A program made the position numbers and the translations under genes. A model generated the notes under the pieces. The model ran no database searches, was not told the DNA's origin, and saw nothing but the letters and a program-made list of their open reading frames with translations. Shown here piece by piece: positions 1 to 6,620 of a stretch of 9,205 nt of DNA. The stretch is taken from the NCBI GenBank assembly GCA_964364885.1, contig CAYIOA010000033.1, positions 1-9,205 on the forward strand. The letters run 5' to 3'. Source of the stretch: UBA73 sp964364885. GTDB taxonomy: Archaea; Nanobdellota; Nanobdellia; Pacearchaeales; GW2011-AR1. Position 1 is the first letter of the stretch, and the number at the start of each line of letters is the position of its first letter.

Positions 1-28
1 CCTTTTGGTCTATTTGTTTACACGAACA

Positions 29-36
29 TTTATAAT
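29..36 (+). promoter_or_regulatory. TATA box for the first small gene
   Basis: The octamer TTTATAAT is centred about 26 bases before the ATG at 59. This matches the archaeal TATA-to-transcription-start distance, so the start codon would lie at or next to the mRNA 5' end (leaderless). An A-containing stretch (cgaaca) just upstream could act as the BRE. The same spacing recurs at the other leading genes of the window, which supports both this promoter and the reality of the short gene. Confidence 0.6.
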
Positions 37-58
37 CCTTTAGAGCGCATAGCGCAAT

Positions 59-298
59 ATGAACAGCGACAAATTAGTAAAAGATTTATTTATAAGCTCA
101 AAAGAAGAATCAAGATGCCCGCATATAAGAATGGACGAAAGAGGAGCTTATTGGGCAAATGGGCTTGGAGAAAATACGAATATCTGGGAGGAAAGAAGAA
201 TGGTCTGCGACTTTTATTCTCTGCAATTGTGGTGCCTGCATCCAAAAAAATACAATAGATGCATTTATTTTCAAAACGGATTTACTGATAATTTATAA
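59..298 (+). CDS. small four-cysteine protein, function unknown
   Basis: I do not recognise the family of this 79-residue soluble protein with certainty. It has no signal peptide or membrane segment. It carries four cysteines, C20 (in RCPHIRMDERG), C50, C59 and C68, with the last three evenly spaced as CDFYSLQLWCL...RCIYF. The regular C-x8-C-x8-C spacing and nearby aromatics suggest a small metal-binding (zinc or Fe-S) or disulphide-stabilised fold; that is inference. The start at 59 is favoured by a TATA box at the leaderless distance, and there is no Shine-Dalgarno sequence. The gene converges on the VIT-like transporter gene, with only 20 bases between the two stop codons. The overlapping frame at 159-386 lacks such a promoter and looks like a shadow. 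Confidence 0.6.
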   Translation: MNSDKLVKDLFISSKEESRCPHIRMDERGAYWANGLGENTNIWEERRMVCDFYSLQLWCLHPKKYNRCIYFQNGFTDNL

Positions 299-318
299 TC
301 TTACCAAAAGTTTAAAAT

Positions 319-855
319 TTAGCCAGCCAATCCTTTTAACAAATAACCGACTAAAAAAGCAATTAGGGCAGCAACTCCACCTATAGCCAAAGTTTCAAAT
401 GAAGATTTTAGATAATGCTTTCCAATTACCTTTCCTTTTACAGCGCCGACTATCAGAAGAGCTATTCCTGTTAAGACAAAAGATAATACAAATTTATTTG
501 AATTTATTGTTTGAGATACTGGCGACAAAACAAAAGATATTAATGGAATAATCCCTATTGCTAAAAATGAAATGAAGGTTGCAATTGCTGTTCTCTTTGG
601 ACTTTTTTCTTCATGCGGGTGTGCATGTTTATGCCTTAAATTCAACTCCCTTTGAGAGCTTGTTGATAAATAATTTGAAACAGCCATAGAAAAACCATCG
701 GCGAATAAGTTTGCGAAACCGAGGATTAATATTACTGTTGAGGTTAAAGACGCACCCATTGCGCCTGAAACAACTGCAAAAGTCGTAACAGCCCCGTCAA
801 TTCCGCCGTAGACAAACTCAGACAAATATTCTCTCCGCACTCCCCTTTTCAGCAT
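319..855 (-). CDS. VIT1/CCC1-family membrane transporter, compact form
   Basis: This is a probable iron/manganese transporter of the VIT1/CCC1 family, an integral membrane protein of 178 residues when started at the ATG at 855. A TTG at 861 would add two residues; the ATG is preferred because a TATA element lies about 26 bases upstream. The first half has the family signature: YGGIDGAVTTFAVVSGAMGA in helix 1 (Asp20 within it), then GFANLFADGFSMAVSNYLS in helix 2. Three more hydrophobic helices follow at about 90-110, 121-144 and 153-175. Known family members are usually about 230-250 residues, with a Glu-rich cytosolic helical metal-binding domain between helices 2 and 3. Here that segment is only about 20 residues and His-rich (HKHAHPHEE, 75-83). 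Helix 2 reads SNY where many members have GEY. Family confidence is high; the transported metal and direction are not determinable. Confidence 0.85.
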   Translation of the reverse strand: MLKRGVRREYLSEFVYGGIDGAVTTFAVVSGAMGASLTSTVILILGFANLFADGFSMAVSNYLSTSSQRELNLRHKHAHPHEEKSPKRTAIATFISFLAIGIIPLISFVLSPVSQTINSNKFVLSFVLTGIALLIVGAVKGKVIGKHYLKSSFETLAIGGVAALIAFLVGYLLKGLAG

Positions 856-876
856 GAACAAAAAAGAGGATGAATA

Positions 877-884
877 TTTATAAA
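877..884. promoter_or_regulatory. palindromic TATA element between two divergent genes
   Basis: TTTATAAA is its own reverse complement and is the only strong TATA-like element in the 48-base divergent gap. Its centre (880.5) is 25.5 bases from the minus-strand ATG at 855 and 26.5 bases from the plus-strand ATG at 907 (23.5 from the ATG at 904). It could therefore serve leaderless transcripts in both directions, with orientation decided by flanking BRE sequences. The left flank (tgaata) is more A-rich than the right flank read on the minus strand (catgag). Confidence 0.55.
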
Positions 885-903
885 CTCATGGTTTCTCAGC
901 GCA

Positions 904-1449
904 ATGATGAACGAACAGATGACAAGGCGCTCTTTATTCAACTATGCGGGCGGAGCAGCTCTTGGAATTGGATTTATAGGCGGATGTATTGAATATGTTC
1001 TGCCATTAGCTGGCTCGTTTGCACTTCACGAACTGGAGGAGGACCTAGCCAATGATATAACTGCTGAGAAAAAGCGCGGAGGCGGCATGAGATATACACA
1101 GGCGCCACGTTTCATTAAAGCCCGCGCCAATGTATCTGGAACTTTGTACAGCTACCTAGATGATTGTTTATATATCATAGAAGGCGAACGCGGTGATAGA
1201 ATATCGTGGATGCTTGAAAAGCTGTCAGGCAGAGAAAAAGATAAGACAAGCATTCTAATTGACAAGTTAGAAGGCACCAGGTGGATTGGTGGAGGCTATT
1301 CAGATGGCAATAAAAACCATGAAGGAAAAAGCAACACTCTTCCTTGGGACGGGAATTATGCAGTTATAGTATCATGTTTAAGGGAGTCTAGAGAGGAGCT
1401 TGCTGAGCCAATCGAGTTCTCATTATGCTTGGAGAGAAGAATAGAATAG
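904..1449 (+). CDS. unknown protein with Tat/lipobox-like N-terminus
   Basis: I do not recognise a family for this 181-residue protein. The N-terminus has a twin-arginine-like motif (TRRSLF, 7-12) followed by a Gly/Ala-rich hydrophobic stretch ending in IGGC (25-28), which resembles a lipobox with Cys28 as the lipidation site. Together these fit a Tat-exported lipoprotein, though a simple membrane anchor is also possible. The remainder is soluble and mixed, with Cys88, Cys158 and Cys175, and ends in strand-like segments (YAVIVSCLR, IEFSLCLERR). Two ATGs are adjacent (904 and 907), and 907 sits slightly better relative to the upstream TATA element. By my count G+C over 961-1200 is about 45%, against about 33% over 1801-2040 in the next gene, so the gene may be of different origin. 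It is divergent from the VIT-like transporter and may share its promoter element. Confidence 0.65.
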   Translation: MMNEQMTRRSLFNYAGGAALGIGFIGGCIEYVLPLAGSFALHELEEDLANDITAEKKRGGGMRYTQAPRFIKARANVSGTLYSYLDDCLYIIEGERGDRISWMLEKLSGREKDKTSILIDKLEGTRWIGGGYSDGNKNHEGKSNTLPWDGNYAVIVSCLRESREELAEPIEFSLCLERRIE

Positions 1450-1485
1450 TTTTATGCATCTAAAAATAAAGACTCAAAAGCATAC

Positions 1486-1494
1486 TTTTAAATA
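1486..1494 (+). promoter_or_regulatory. TATA box for the nucleotidyltransferase gene
   Basis: TTTTAAATA is centred 26 bases before the ATG at 1516, the expected spacing for a leaderless archaeal transcript. It is preceded by an A-rich stretch (aaaagc) that could serve as the BRE. The bases between box and start are T-rich and contain no Shine-Dalgarno sequence. Confidence 0.6.
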
Positions 1495-1515
1495 TGATAT
1501 TTTTCACATTTTATT

Positions 1516-3324
1516 ATGGAAAAGAAGAAGCACGATACCCTTGCAGGAAATATAGAATATAACAAGAAATATGAATTCAATAACAAATCAAACTCACAAC
1601 AGCCACCGGCGCAGAATCAAGACACTAAAAAAATAAAAGAAAAACTTGAGGATTTTAAGAAGAAAGTTGTAAAGCAGTTTTCATTCACAAAATCAATTGG
1701 AATTCTTCCTGCGCAGTCAAATCCTTTATTCGAGGAGGATGAAAATCTTCCTAAAGAGATTTCAGACACAAAGCCGATTCATTTAATTGTAATAATTCCA
1801 GAAGACCAATACAAAAATCTTGCAAAAATAAAAACAGAGATTATAAAATTAGCAAAAGATTCAGGAGAAAATATCTGGGTGCATATTAAAACAGCAGAAG
1901 TTGATTTATGGAATTATGGTTTAGACTCAAAATACGAATTTATAGATGCAATATCAGCGAGTTTCCCCTTACATGATGATGGATTTCTTGGTGCTTTGAG
2001 AGTTGCGAACATTCACAAAACTTTAGTTCTAAACTGGCTCAACACAGGGCGAGTCCAGTATGTTGCCACTTACGCCATCGGAGGCAGTCTTGTCCGCGGA
2101 ACAGCAGACAAAACAAGCGACGTAGATACTTTTGTTATAATAGATGATACAGACGTAAAAAGAATGTCAAGGATTGAACTATTGGAAAAACTAAGAGGAA
2201 AAATAATTTATGAATTTGTTAAAGAGGCAACACTTCTCGCGGGCGTTAAAAATATTTTGAATGTCCAGGTATATTTGCTCACAGACTTCTGGCAGTCTGT
2301 TAAAGATGCTCAGCCAGTTATGTTTACTTTTATTCGCGATGGCGTTCCATTGTATGACAAGGGAACATTTATTCCCTGGAAAAGATTGCTGCAAATGGGG
2401 AGAATCAAGCCAAGTCCTGAAGCAATTGACTTGTATATGAAAGAAGGGGAGAGAACAGAAGAAATTGTCAAACGCAGACTAATGGACGCAATGGTTGATA
2501 TTTATTTCGGTGTTGTAACTCCAACACAGGCAATGATGATGCTCGCAGGTAGTGCTCCTCCAGTTCCAAAGACAATTGTTTCAGAAGTAAAAGAAGTTCT
2601 AGTAGACAGAGAAAAAGTAATGAGCCACAAAGAGCTTTCAACACTTGAGAAAGTCGTCAAGCTATACAAAGATTATGAGCATGGAAAATTAAAAGAGATA
2701 CCTGGAAAAGAGATAGACTCTCTTTTGGAGGAATCAAGGGAGTATTCGAAGAAGATGAAGGAACTTCGCGAGAAATTAGAGCAAAAGATGCGCGAGCATC
2801 AGGCAGATAAGATATATAATGAAACATTTGCGATAATGAAAAACATTTTCGGAAACAAAGGACAGGAAGCCCTGATTAAAGATTTAGAGGCAGAAATGAT
2901 AAAGAAAGGAAAACTTCCTGAAAGGATATTGAACATTGCAAAAGAAATTGCTAAAATAAAAAGAACAGCAAATAAAAAAATAACTCAGGGAGAAATGCAT
3001 CGCTTGAATCGGGACGCATCTGATTTAATGGCTTCTCTAACTGAGTACTTGCAAAGGAAAGAGCTTTCAGAAATCAAAAAAGGAATAATTAGAATATCCT
3101 TTGACGGAAAAAAAGCAGACATAATACCAACAGAAGAAGGCATTTTTGTTTCAGAAAATCCAGAAAGCATAAAGAAAATAAAAGATGGAAAAATATCGCT
3201 CTCAACAAAAGAAGAGCTTGCGAAGGCATTATCAGAAACAAAATTGGAAAAAACACACCAGTTGTCCTCAGAAGTAATAGAAATCCTAAAAAAAGAATTC
3301 GGAGAGTTCACAATCTCAATCTAA
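1516..3324 (+). CDS. large nucleotidyltransferase-fold (pol beta superfamily) protein
   Basis: This 602-residue soluble protein has a polymerase-beta-type nucleotidyltransferase core at about 180-290. The hallmark is the GGS motif (189-191) followed by LVRG and the metal-binding pair D202-V-D204 (SDVDTFVIIDD). A third acidic residue on the following strand (around NVQVYLLTD, 249-257) is not clear. The first 55 residues are polar, charged and probably disordered. Residues 87-150 form an alpha/beta segment (IHLIVIIPE...WVHIKTAEVDLW). From 300 to about 520 the protein is helical and highly charged, with likely coiled coil near 400-430, and the C-terminus (522-602) looks alpha/beta. The combination resembles nucleotidyltransferase proteins I associate with DPANN archaea. 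Substrate is unknown: tRNA, protein or small molecule are all possible. The helical part could be HEPN-like, but I cannot show this. The gene is monocistronic by its own TATA box, and the next gene has its own promoter. Confidence 0.75.
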   Translation: MEKKKHDTLAGNIEYNKKYEFNNKSNSQQPPAQNQDTKKIKEKLEDFKKKVVKQFSFTKSIGILPAQSNPLFEEDENLPKEISDTKPIHLIVIIPEDQYKNLAKIKTEIIKLAKDSGENIWVHIKTAEVDLWNYGLDSKYEFIDAISASFPLHDDGFLGALRVANIHKTLVLNWLNTGRVQYVATYAIGGSLVRGTADKTSDVDTFVIIDDTDVKRMSRIELLEKLRGKIIYEFVKEATLLAGVKNILNVQVYLLTDFWQSVKDAQPVMFTFIRDGVPLYDKGTFIPWKRLLQMGRIKPSPEAIDLYMKEGERTEEIVKRRLMDAMVDIYFGVVTPTQAMMMLAGSAPPVPKTIVSEVKEVLVDREKVMSHKELSTLEKVVKLYKDYEHGKLKEIPGKEIDSLLEESREYSKKMKELREKLEQKMREHQADKIYNETFAIMKNIFGNKGQEALIKDLEAEMIKKGKLPERILNIAKEIAKIKRTANKKITQGEMHRLNRDASDLMASLTEYLQRKELSEIKKGIIRISFDGKKADIIPTEEGIFVSENPESIKKIKDGKISLSTKEELAKALSETKLEKTHQLSSEVIEILKKEFGEFTISI

Positions 3325-3328
3325 AGTC

Positions 3329-3336
3329 TTTTAAAT
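3329..3336 (+). promoter_or_regulatory. TATA box for the surface protein gene
   Basis: TTTTAAAT begins five bases after the stop of the upstream gene and is centred about 25 bases before the ATG at 3357. The whole 32-base intergenic gap is therefore a core promoter for a leaderless mRNA. Confidence 0.6.
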
Positions 3337-3356
3337 CACTTAATCTAATTATCTAA

Positions 3357-5504
3357 ATGAACAAAAAAGGGGTTAGCGGAGTTTTAGTAGTTGTTCTAAT
3401 CATCCTCCTTGTTCTTGCAGCAATCGTAATAATTTGGGCATTTTTGAGATATTTTATAGCAGATTCTTCAGAGACAATTCAAATAGAAACAGAATTAATA
3501 AGATTAAACTATAAAATAAAGACGCCCTCTCTCGCTCAACAAGATATTAATTTTGTTCTAGAGCGCCGCCCCGGAGGAGAGCAAGAAGCAAAATGCGTTA
3601 TTATAGTGATAGAAGACAATAATAAAAACACTGAATCATTTATTAGGGAGATATCAATAAAGGAATTAGAAAGAATACAATTGCAAGCCACATCCACATT
3701 TGCTTCTATCAAGAAGCTCTCAGTTTATTCCTGCAAAAAAGACAGCAAAGGCAAGATAGTCTCCTCTCGCTATCCCGCAGATGTTTTCCAATTGCAAGTA
3801 AATATGCAATCTCAGCCTTCCTGCACTCAAAGTTCAGACTGCACAGCAATAGAGTGTCAGACAGCATTATGTGCTTCAGGAGTCTGCGTTTATGCCGACC
3901 AGCCGGACGGAACTTCCTGCACTTCAGGAACGTGCCAGGTTGGTGTTTGCGCCCCTCCCTCTCCATGCGCTTTAACTTCCGCGTCGTGGAGCACGCCAAA
4001 TGCAGTTAATGGACAGCAAGTAAATATGAATGTTGTTGGAACTGGAAGCTGTGCAGGAAAGACAATCACGTTTAATGTTTATGAGGACGATGTATTAAGT
4101 AATGTTTTATCCGGCACAGTTTCAGGAACTTATCCCTCAGCAGTATGGACAGCACAATGGATTGATGACGGATCTGGACAAGGAGACCCTGAATATTTCT
4201 TTGAGGCATTTTTAGTCAGCAATCCTTCACAAACAATTTCAAGCGGAACAACTACTATTGATGAGCTCGTTGTCAGTCAGGCTACTTCCGCAGATGTTTG
4301 CGGTGATGGGCAGAGAACAGGAGTTGAGGTGTGTGACATTGGACCAGACCTCATTTCTGCGAATACTGATGACGATTTAAATGGACAGACTTGCATAAGT
4401 CAGGGTTTTGCGTCAGGGAATCTGGGTTGCTCTTTTGACTGTCTTAGTTTTGATACCAACGCATGTGTCCCTTTCTGCACAGACCTTGACGGAGACCTTT
4501 ATGGTACCGGGATAACACTAAATTGTCTAAGGGCGGGAGTTGATTGCAATGACAACGACGCAAATATTCATCCCTTCGCTACAGAGCTATGCAATACAGT
4601 TGACGATGATTGCGACGGGACAATTGATGAGGGCTGTCCTGGTTGCACAGACGACTGCGCTCCATCAGGAGCCAAGCAATGCTCTGGAACTTCAAGCTAT
4701 CAAACTTGTGGCAATTACGACGCAGATACTTGCTTAGAATGGAGCACAACAACTTGCAATACAGCGATAGGAGAAACCTGTTTATCAGGAGAATGTGTGA
4801 TAGGAATAGCAGCATGTGGAGCAACATTGGACAGGACAAATCAGAAATATATTTTAACACAAGACATAACATTTAATCCCTCTTCCCCACCTCCCCAATG
4901 TATTCTAATAACTGCCGATGGTGTTACATTAAATGGAAATAACAAAATGATAAACTATCCTCCTACAAGTACATCATATGTAACGCACGGAGTAGTTGGC
5001 GCATCCCCTAGTGGTATCCTTAATGGAATAACTATAGAAAATCTAGTAATCAATACGTTCGGATTCAAAATTGGAATATATTTAGAGGGGTGCAATAATA
5101 ACATAATTCAAAACAACCAGATTAGATCGAGCATAGACGGAGGGATATACTTCATATCTTCTACTGGCTGTAATAATAATAAGATCATTGGCAATAGAGC
5201 AGATAGTAGTGTTGTAGGAAGTGGAATAGTTCTAGACACAGCGAGCGATAACTTCATAGAAAACAATAATGTAGAAACAAATCGCCGGGGCGGAATTGAG
5301 TTGATATCTGATAGTATAAATAATAACTTCCGGAATAATTATGTCTGCTCAAATACTTTTGGAGACTTTCGTTGTGATGCTTTCTCTGACACTAATAACT
5401 ACAACGGAAATACTTTTGGTAATGATGCGTTCTATGTTCCCGGAAGTGCTGCTAGTGCCACTTGTAATATTCCAGATATAACAAATACCAGGCCGTGTCC
5501 CTAA
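3357..5504 (+). CDS. pilin-anchored modular surface protein with MopE motif and beta-helix
   Basis: This 715-residue protein is probably displayed outside the cell. Residues 1-34 are MNKKGVSG followed by a long hydrophobic helix, like an archaeal class III (type IV pilin/archaellin) signal; cleavage after KKG is plausible but unproven. Modules follow in order: a pilin-like globular part (about 40-148); a Cys-rich segment (156-204); an Ig-like beta-sandwich (about 204-305); a Myxococcus-type Cys repeat (VCGDGQRTGVEVCD, to about 370); a MopE-type acidic segment (374-427: DLDGDLYG, DCNDNDANIHP, then CNTVDDDCDGTIDEGC); another Cys-rich segment (430-480); and a right-handed parallel beta-helix (about 487-690) with Asn-rich turns such as CNNNIIQNNQI. 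Known MopE motifs bind copper or calcium, so metal-stabilised adhesion or glycan binding is inferred. Many cysteines imply extracellular disulphides. No enzyme active site is evident. The gene has its own TATA box. Confidence 0.8.
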   Translation: MNKKGVSGVLVVVLIILLVLAAIVIIWAFLRYFIADSSETIQIETELIRLNYKIKTPSLAQQDINFVLERRPGGEQEAKCVIIVIEDNNKNTESFIREISIKELERIQLQATSTFASIKKLSVYSCKKDSKGKIVSSRYPADVFQLQVNMQSQPSCTQSSDCTAIECQTALCASGVCVYADQPDGTSCTSGTCQVGVCAPPSPCALTSASWSTPNAVNGQQVNMNVVGTGSCAGKTITFNVYEDDVLSNVLSGTVSGTYPSAVWTAQWIDDGSGQGDPEYFFEAFLVSNPSQTISSGTTTIDELVVSQATSADVCGDGQRTGVEVCDIGPDLISANTDDDLNGQTCISQGFASGNLGCSFDCLSFDTNACVPFCTDLDGDLYGTGITLNCLRAGVDCNDNDANIHPFATELCNTVDDDCDGTIDEGCPGCTDDCAPSGAKQCSGTSSYQTCGNYDADTCLEWSTTTCNTAIGETCLSGECVIGIAACGATLDRTNQKYILTQDITFNPSSPPPQCILITADGVTLNGNNKMINYPPTSTSYVTHGVVGASPSGILNGITIENLVINTFGFKIGIYLEGCNNNIIQNNQIRSSIDGGIYFISSTGCNNNKIIGNRADSSVVGSGIVLDTASDNFIENNNVETNRRGGIELISDSINNNFRNNYVCSNTFGDFRCDAFSDTNNYNGNTFGNDAFYVPGSAASATCNIPDITNTRPCP

Positions 5505-5511
5505 CTTGCTA

Positions 5512-5522
5512 AAATTTAAAAA
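5512..5522 (+). promoter_or_regulatory. TATA region for the ribosomal protein operon
   Basis: AAATTTAAAAA is centred about 27 bases before the ATG at 5544. The bases between are pyrimidine-rich (ccttcttttcc) and hold no Shine-Dalgarno sequence, so the first gene of the operon is predicted to be translated from a leaderless mRNA. The exact TATA register within this A/T run is uncertain. Confidence 0.55.
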
Positions 5523-5543
5523 CCTTCTTTTCCAGCAATAAAC

Positions 5544-5798
5544 ATGAAAGGAATAGTTGTCCAATTCAGAAGAGGAAGAAAAACAATCCACGAAAGGCAT
5601 TATCTCTTAGATATAGGTTTAACTTCAAGAGTTGAAGCTAAAAAAATGGCTGGGAAAAATGTTGAGTGGAAAAGCACTTCTGGAAAGATAATAAAAGGAA
5701 AAATAAGTGACGCTCATGGAAACAAAGGGCTTGTGAGGGCTATATTTGAGAAAGGTCTTCCTGGGCAGGCAATTACAACCGAGGTTGAAGTAAAATGA
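5544..5798 (+). CDS. rpl35ae: 50S ribosomal protein L35Ae (eL33)
   Basis: This protein of the large ribosomal subunit is found in archaea and eukaryotes but not bacteria. At 84 residues it is a normal length for archaeal members. The sequence starts MKGIVVQFRRG and shows the family's beta-barrel pattern. The C-terminal signature is KISDAHGNKGLVRAIFEKGL (53-72), with the characteristic HG..G.VRA.F...LPGQA spacing. The N-terminus is basic, as expected for rRNA contact. It is the first gene of a three-gene operon. Its stop codon overlaps the next start as ATGA, which indicates translational coupling. A TATA region at the leaderless distance supports the chosen start. Confidence 0.93.
   Translation: MKGIVVQFRRGRKTIHERHYLLDIGLTSRVEAKKMAGKNVEWKSTSGKIIKGKISDAHGNKGLVRAIFEKGLPGQAITTEVEVK
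5781..5785 (+). promoter_or_regulatory. Shine-Dalgarno-like site for the coupled gene
   Basis: GAGGT, inside the end of the eL33 gene, matches the archaeal Shine-Dalgarno core (AGGAGGTG) and ends nine bases before the ATG at 5795. Genes that begin transcription units in this window lack such a site, so it supports internal initiation or re-initiation at the ATGA overlap. Confidence 0.4.
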
Positions 5799-6034
5799 TT
5801 GAAACAACAAAACCATTTTACTTTAAATATACCGGCAAGGACTTCAGTCCAGACTCTCTCCCTCACTTTGACACATTTTACATCAGGCATGCTCCCTCTC
5901 AGCAACGCACTACTATAATAAGAGAAAAATTAATTGATGGATTAAAAAACGGTACAATCCCCCTTGAAGGTTTGGAGCTTGAAGAAATTGTTTTATACCA
6001 AGGGAACTTTGGATATAATCTAAGAAGGAAATAA
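5795..6034 (+). CDS. unknown 79-residue protein coupled to ribosomal genes
   Basis: I do not recognise this family. The start overlaps the eL33 stop (ATGA), and the stop TAA shares its last base with the uL16 ATG (TAATG). It is thus locked between two ribosomal protein genes and almost certainly co-translated with them. The protein is soluble, without cysteines or membrane segments. It begins with an aromatic strand-like stretch (PFYFKYTG), has a possible helix (TTIIREKLIDGLKNG, about 39-53) and ends in a strand-turn stretch with a basic tail (EIVLYQGNFGYNLRRK). Position and size suggest a ribosome-associated, assembly or translation-related role, but only by context. It could be a very divergent known small ribosomal or rRNA-processing factor that I cannot identify by eye. 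Confidence 0.75.
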   Translation: MIETTKPFYFKYTGKDFSPDSLPHFDTFYIRHAPSQQRTTIIREKLIDGLKNGTIPLEGLELEEIVLYQGNFGYNLRRK

Positions 6035-6570
6035 TGGGACTAAGAAAAGCATCTGCATACTCAAAAAAGAAAGCCCGTCCATATACTCGAAAGTCAGGAG
6101 TAAAAAACAGAGCATATATAAAAACAGTCCCGCCAAGCAAGATAGTAAAATTCACAATGGGCGACGTAAAAGGCTACAACGAAAAAAAACATACTTATCA
6201 AGTAAGGCTTATCTCAGAGGAGAGAATCCAAATCAGAGACAACGCGCTTGAATCATGCAGAATGTTAATTAACAAAATTCTTGACCAGGAAATACCAGGA
6301 GGATATTATCTTGCAATAAGAGTGTATCCTCATCACATACTAAGAGAAAACAAAACAGCAGCAGGAGCAGGAGCTGACCGTTTGTCGAGCGGAATGAAGC
6401 ATTCATTCGGTGTTACTATCGGAAGAGCCGCCTTAGTAGACAAAGGAAAAGAAATTATTTTTATCTCATGCGCAAACGAGCGCGCAGCAAGAATTGCGAA
6501 AAATGCCCTGGCAAAATTAAAGTCAAAGGTGCCTTGCAAAACAAAAATTACTTTTGAGAAAATTGCCTAA
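6034..6570 (+). CDS. rpl10e: 50S ribosomal protein L10e (uL16)
   Basis: This is the archaeal/eukaryotic form of uL16, which sits between the central protuberance and the peptidyl-transferase and tRNA sites of the large subunit. At 178 residues it has the usual archaeal length. The N-terminus is very basic (KKKARPYTRKSGVKNR, 11-26). Diagnostic segments are NALESCRMLINK (70-81), YYLAIRVYPHHILRENK (91-107) and AGAGADRLSSGMKHSFG (110-126), which covers the loop that projects toward the tRNA. It is the last gene of the three-gene operon. Its start codon overlaps the preceding TAA by one base, with a weak AAGGA about four bases upstream, so translation probably depends on coupling. The following gene has its own promoter. 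Confidence 0.95.
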   Translation: MGLRKASAYSKKKARPYTRKSGVKNRAYIKTVPPSKIVKFTMGDVKGYNEKKHTYQVRLISEERIQIRDNALESCRMLINKILDQEIPGGYYLAIRVYPHHILRENKTAAGAGADRLSSGMKHSFGVTIGRAALVDKGKEIIFISCANERAARIAKNALAKLKSKVPCKTKITFEKIA

Positions 6571-6591
6571 ACTAAAATAGGGAAAGTAATG

Positions 6592-6599
6592 TTTATTAA
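6592..6599 (+). promoter_or_regulatory. TATA box for the PEP synthase gene
   Basis: TTTATTAA lies in the 50-base gap after the uL16 gene and is centred about 25.5 bases before the ATG at 6621, the leaderless distance. The purine-rich gggaaagtaa just upstream could act as the BRE. It separates PEP synthase from the ribosomal operon as its own unit. Confidence 0.6.
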
Positions 6600-6620
6600 G
6601 GATTTTTGATTGATATATCC

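Noticed and set aside
44..56. A short GCGCATAGCGC-like inverted repeat before the first gene.
   Set aside because: The arms are only about four bases and the stretch lies between TATA box and start codon; too short to call an operator or hairpin.
299..318. Possible bidirectional terminator in the convergent 20-base gap between the first two genes.
   Set aside because: The gap has short T/A runs on both strands but no convincing poly-T tract or hairpin, so a terminator cannot be supported.
159..386. 75-codon plus-strand ORF overlapping the first small gene and the end of the VIT-like gene.
   Set aside because: It lacks a TATA box at the expected distance, overlaps two better-supported genes in other frames, and shows no recognisable motif.
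4540..4876. Overlapping ORFs on both strands inside the Cys-rich/MopE part of the surface protein.
   Set aside because: The main frame encodes clear domain motifs here, and the alternatives have no promoter, no ribosome-binding site and no motif.
5080..5300. Repeated aat/aac-rich stretches that look like short nucleotide repeats.
   Set aside because: They encode the Asn-rich turns of the beta-helix repeats and are not exact DNA repeats or a CRISPR array.
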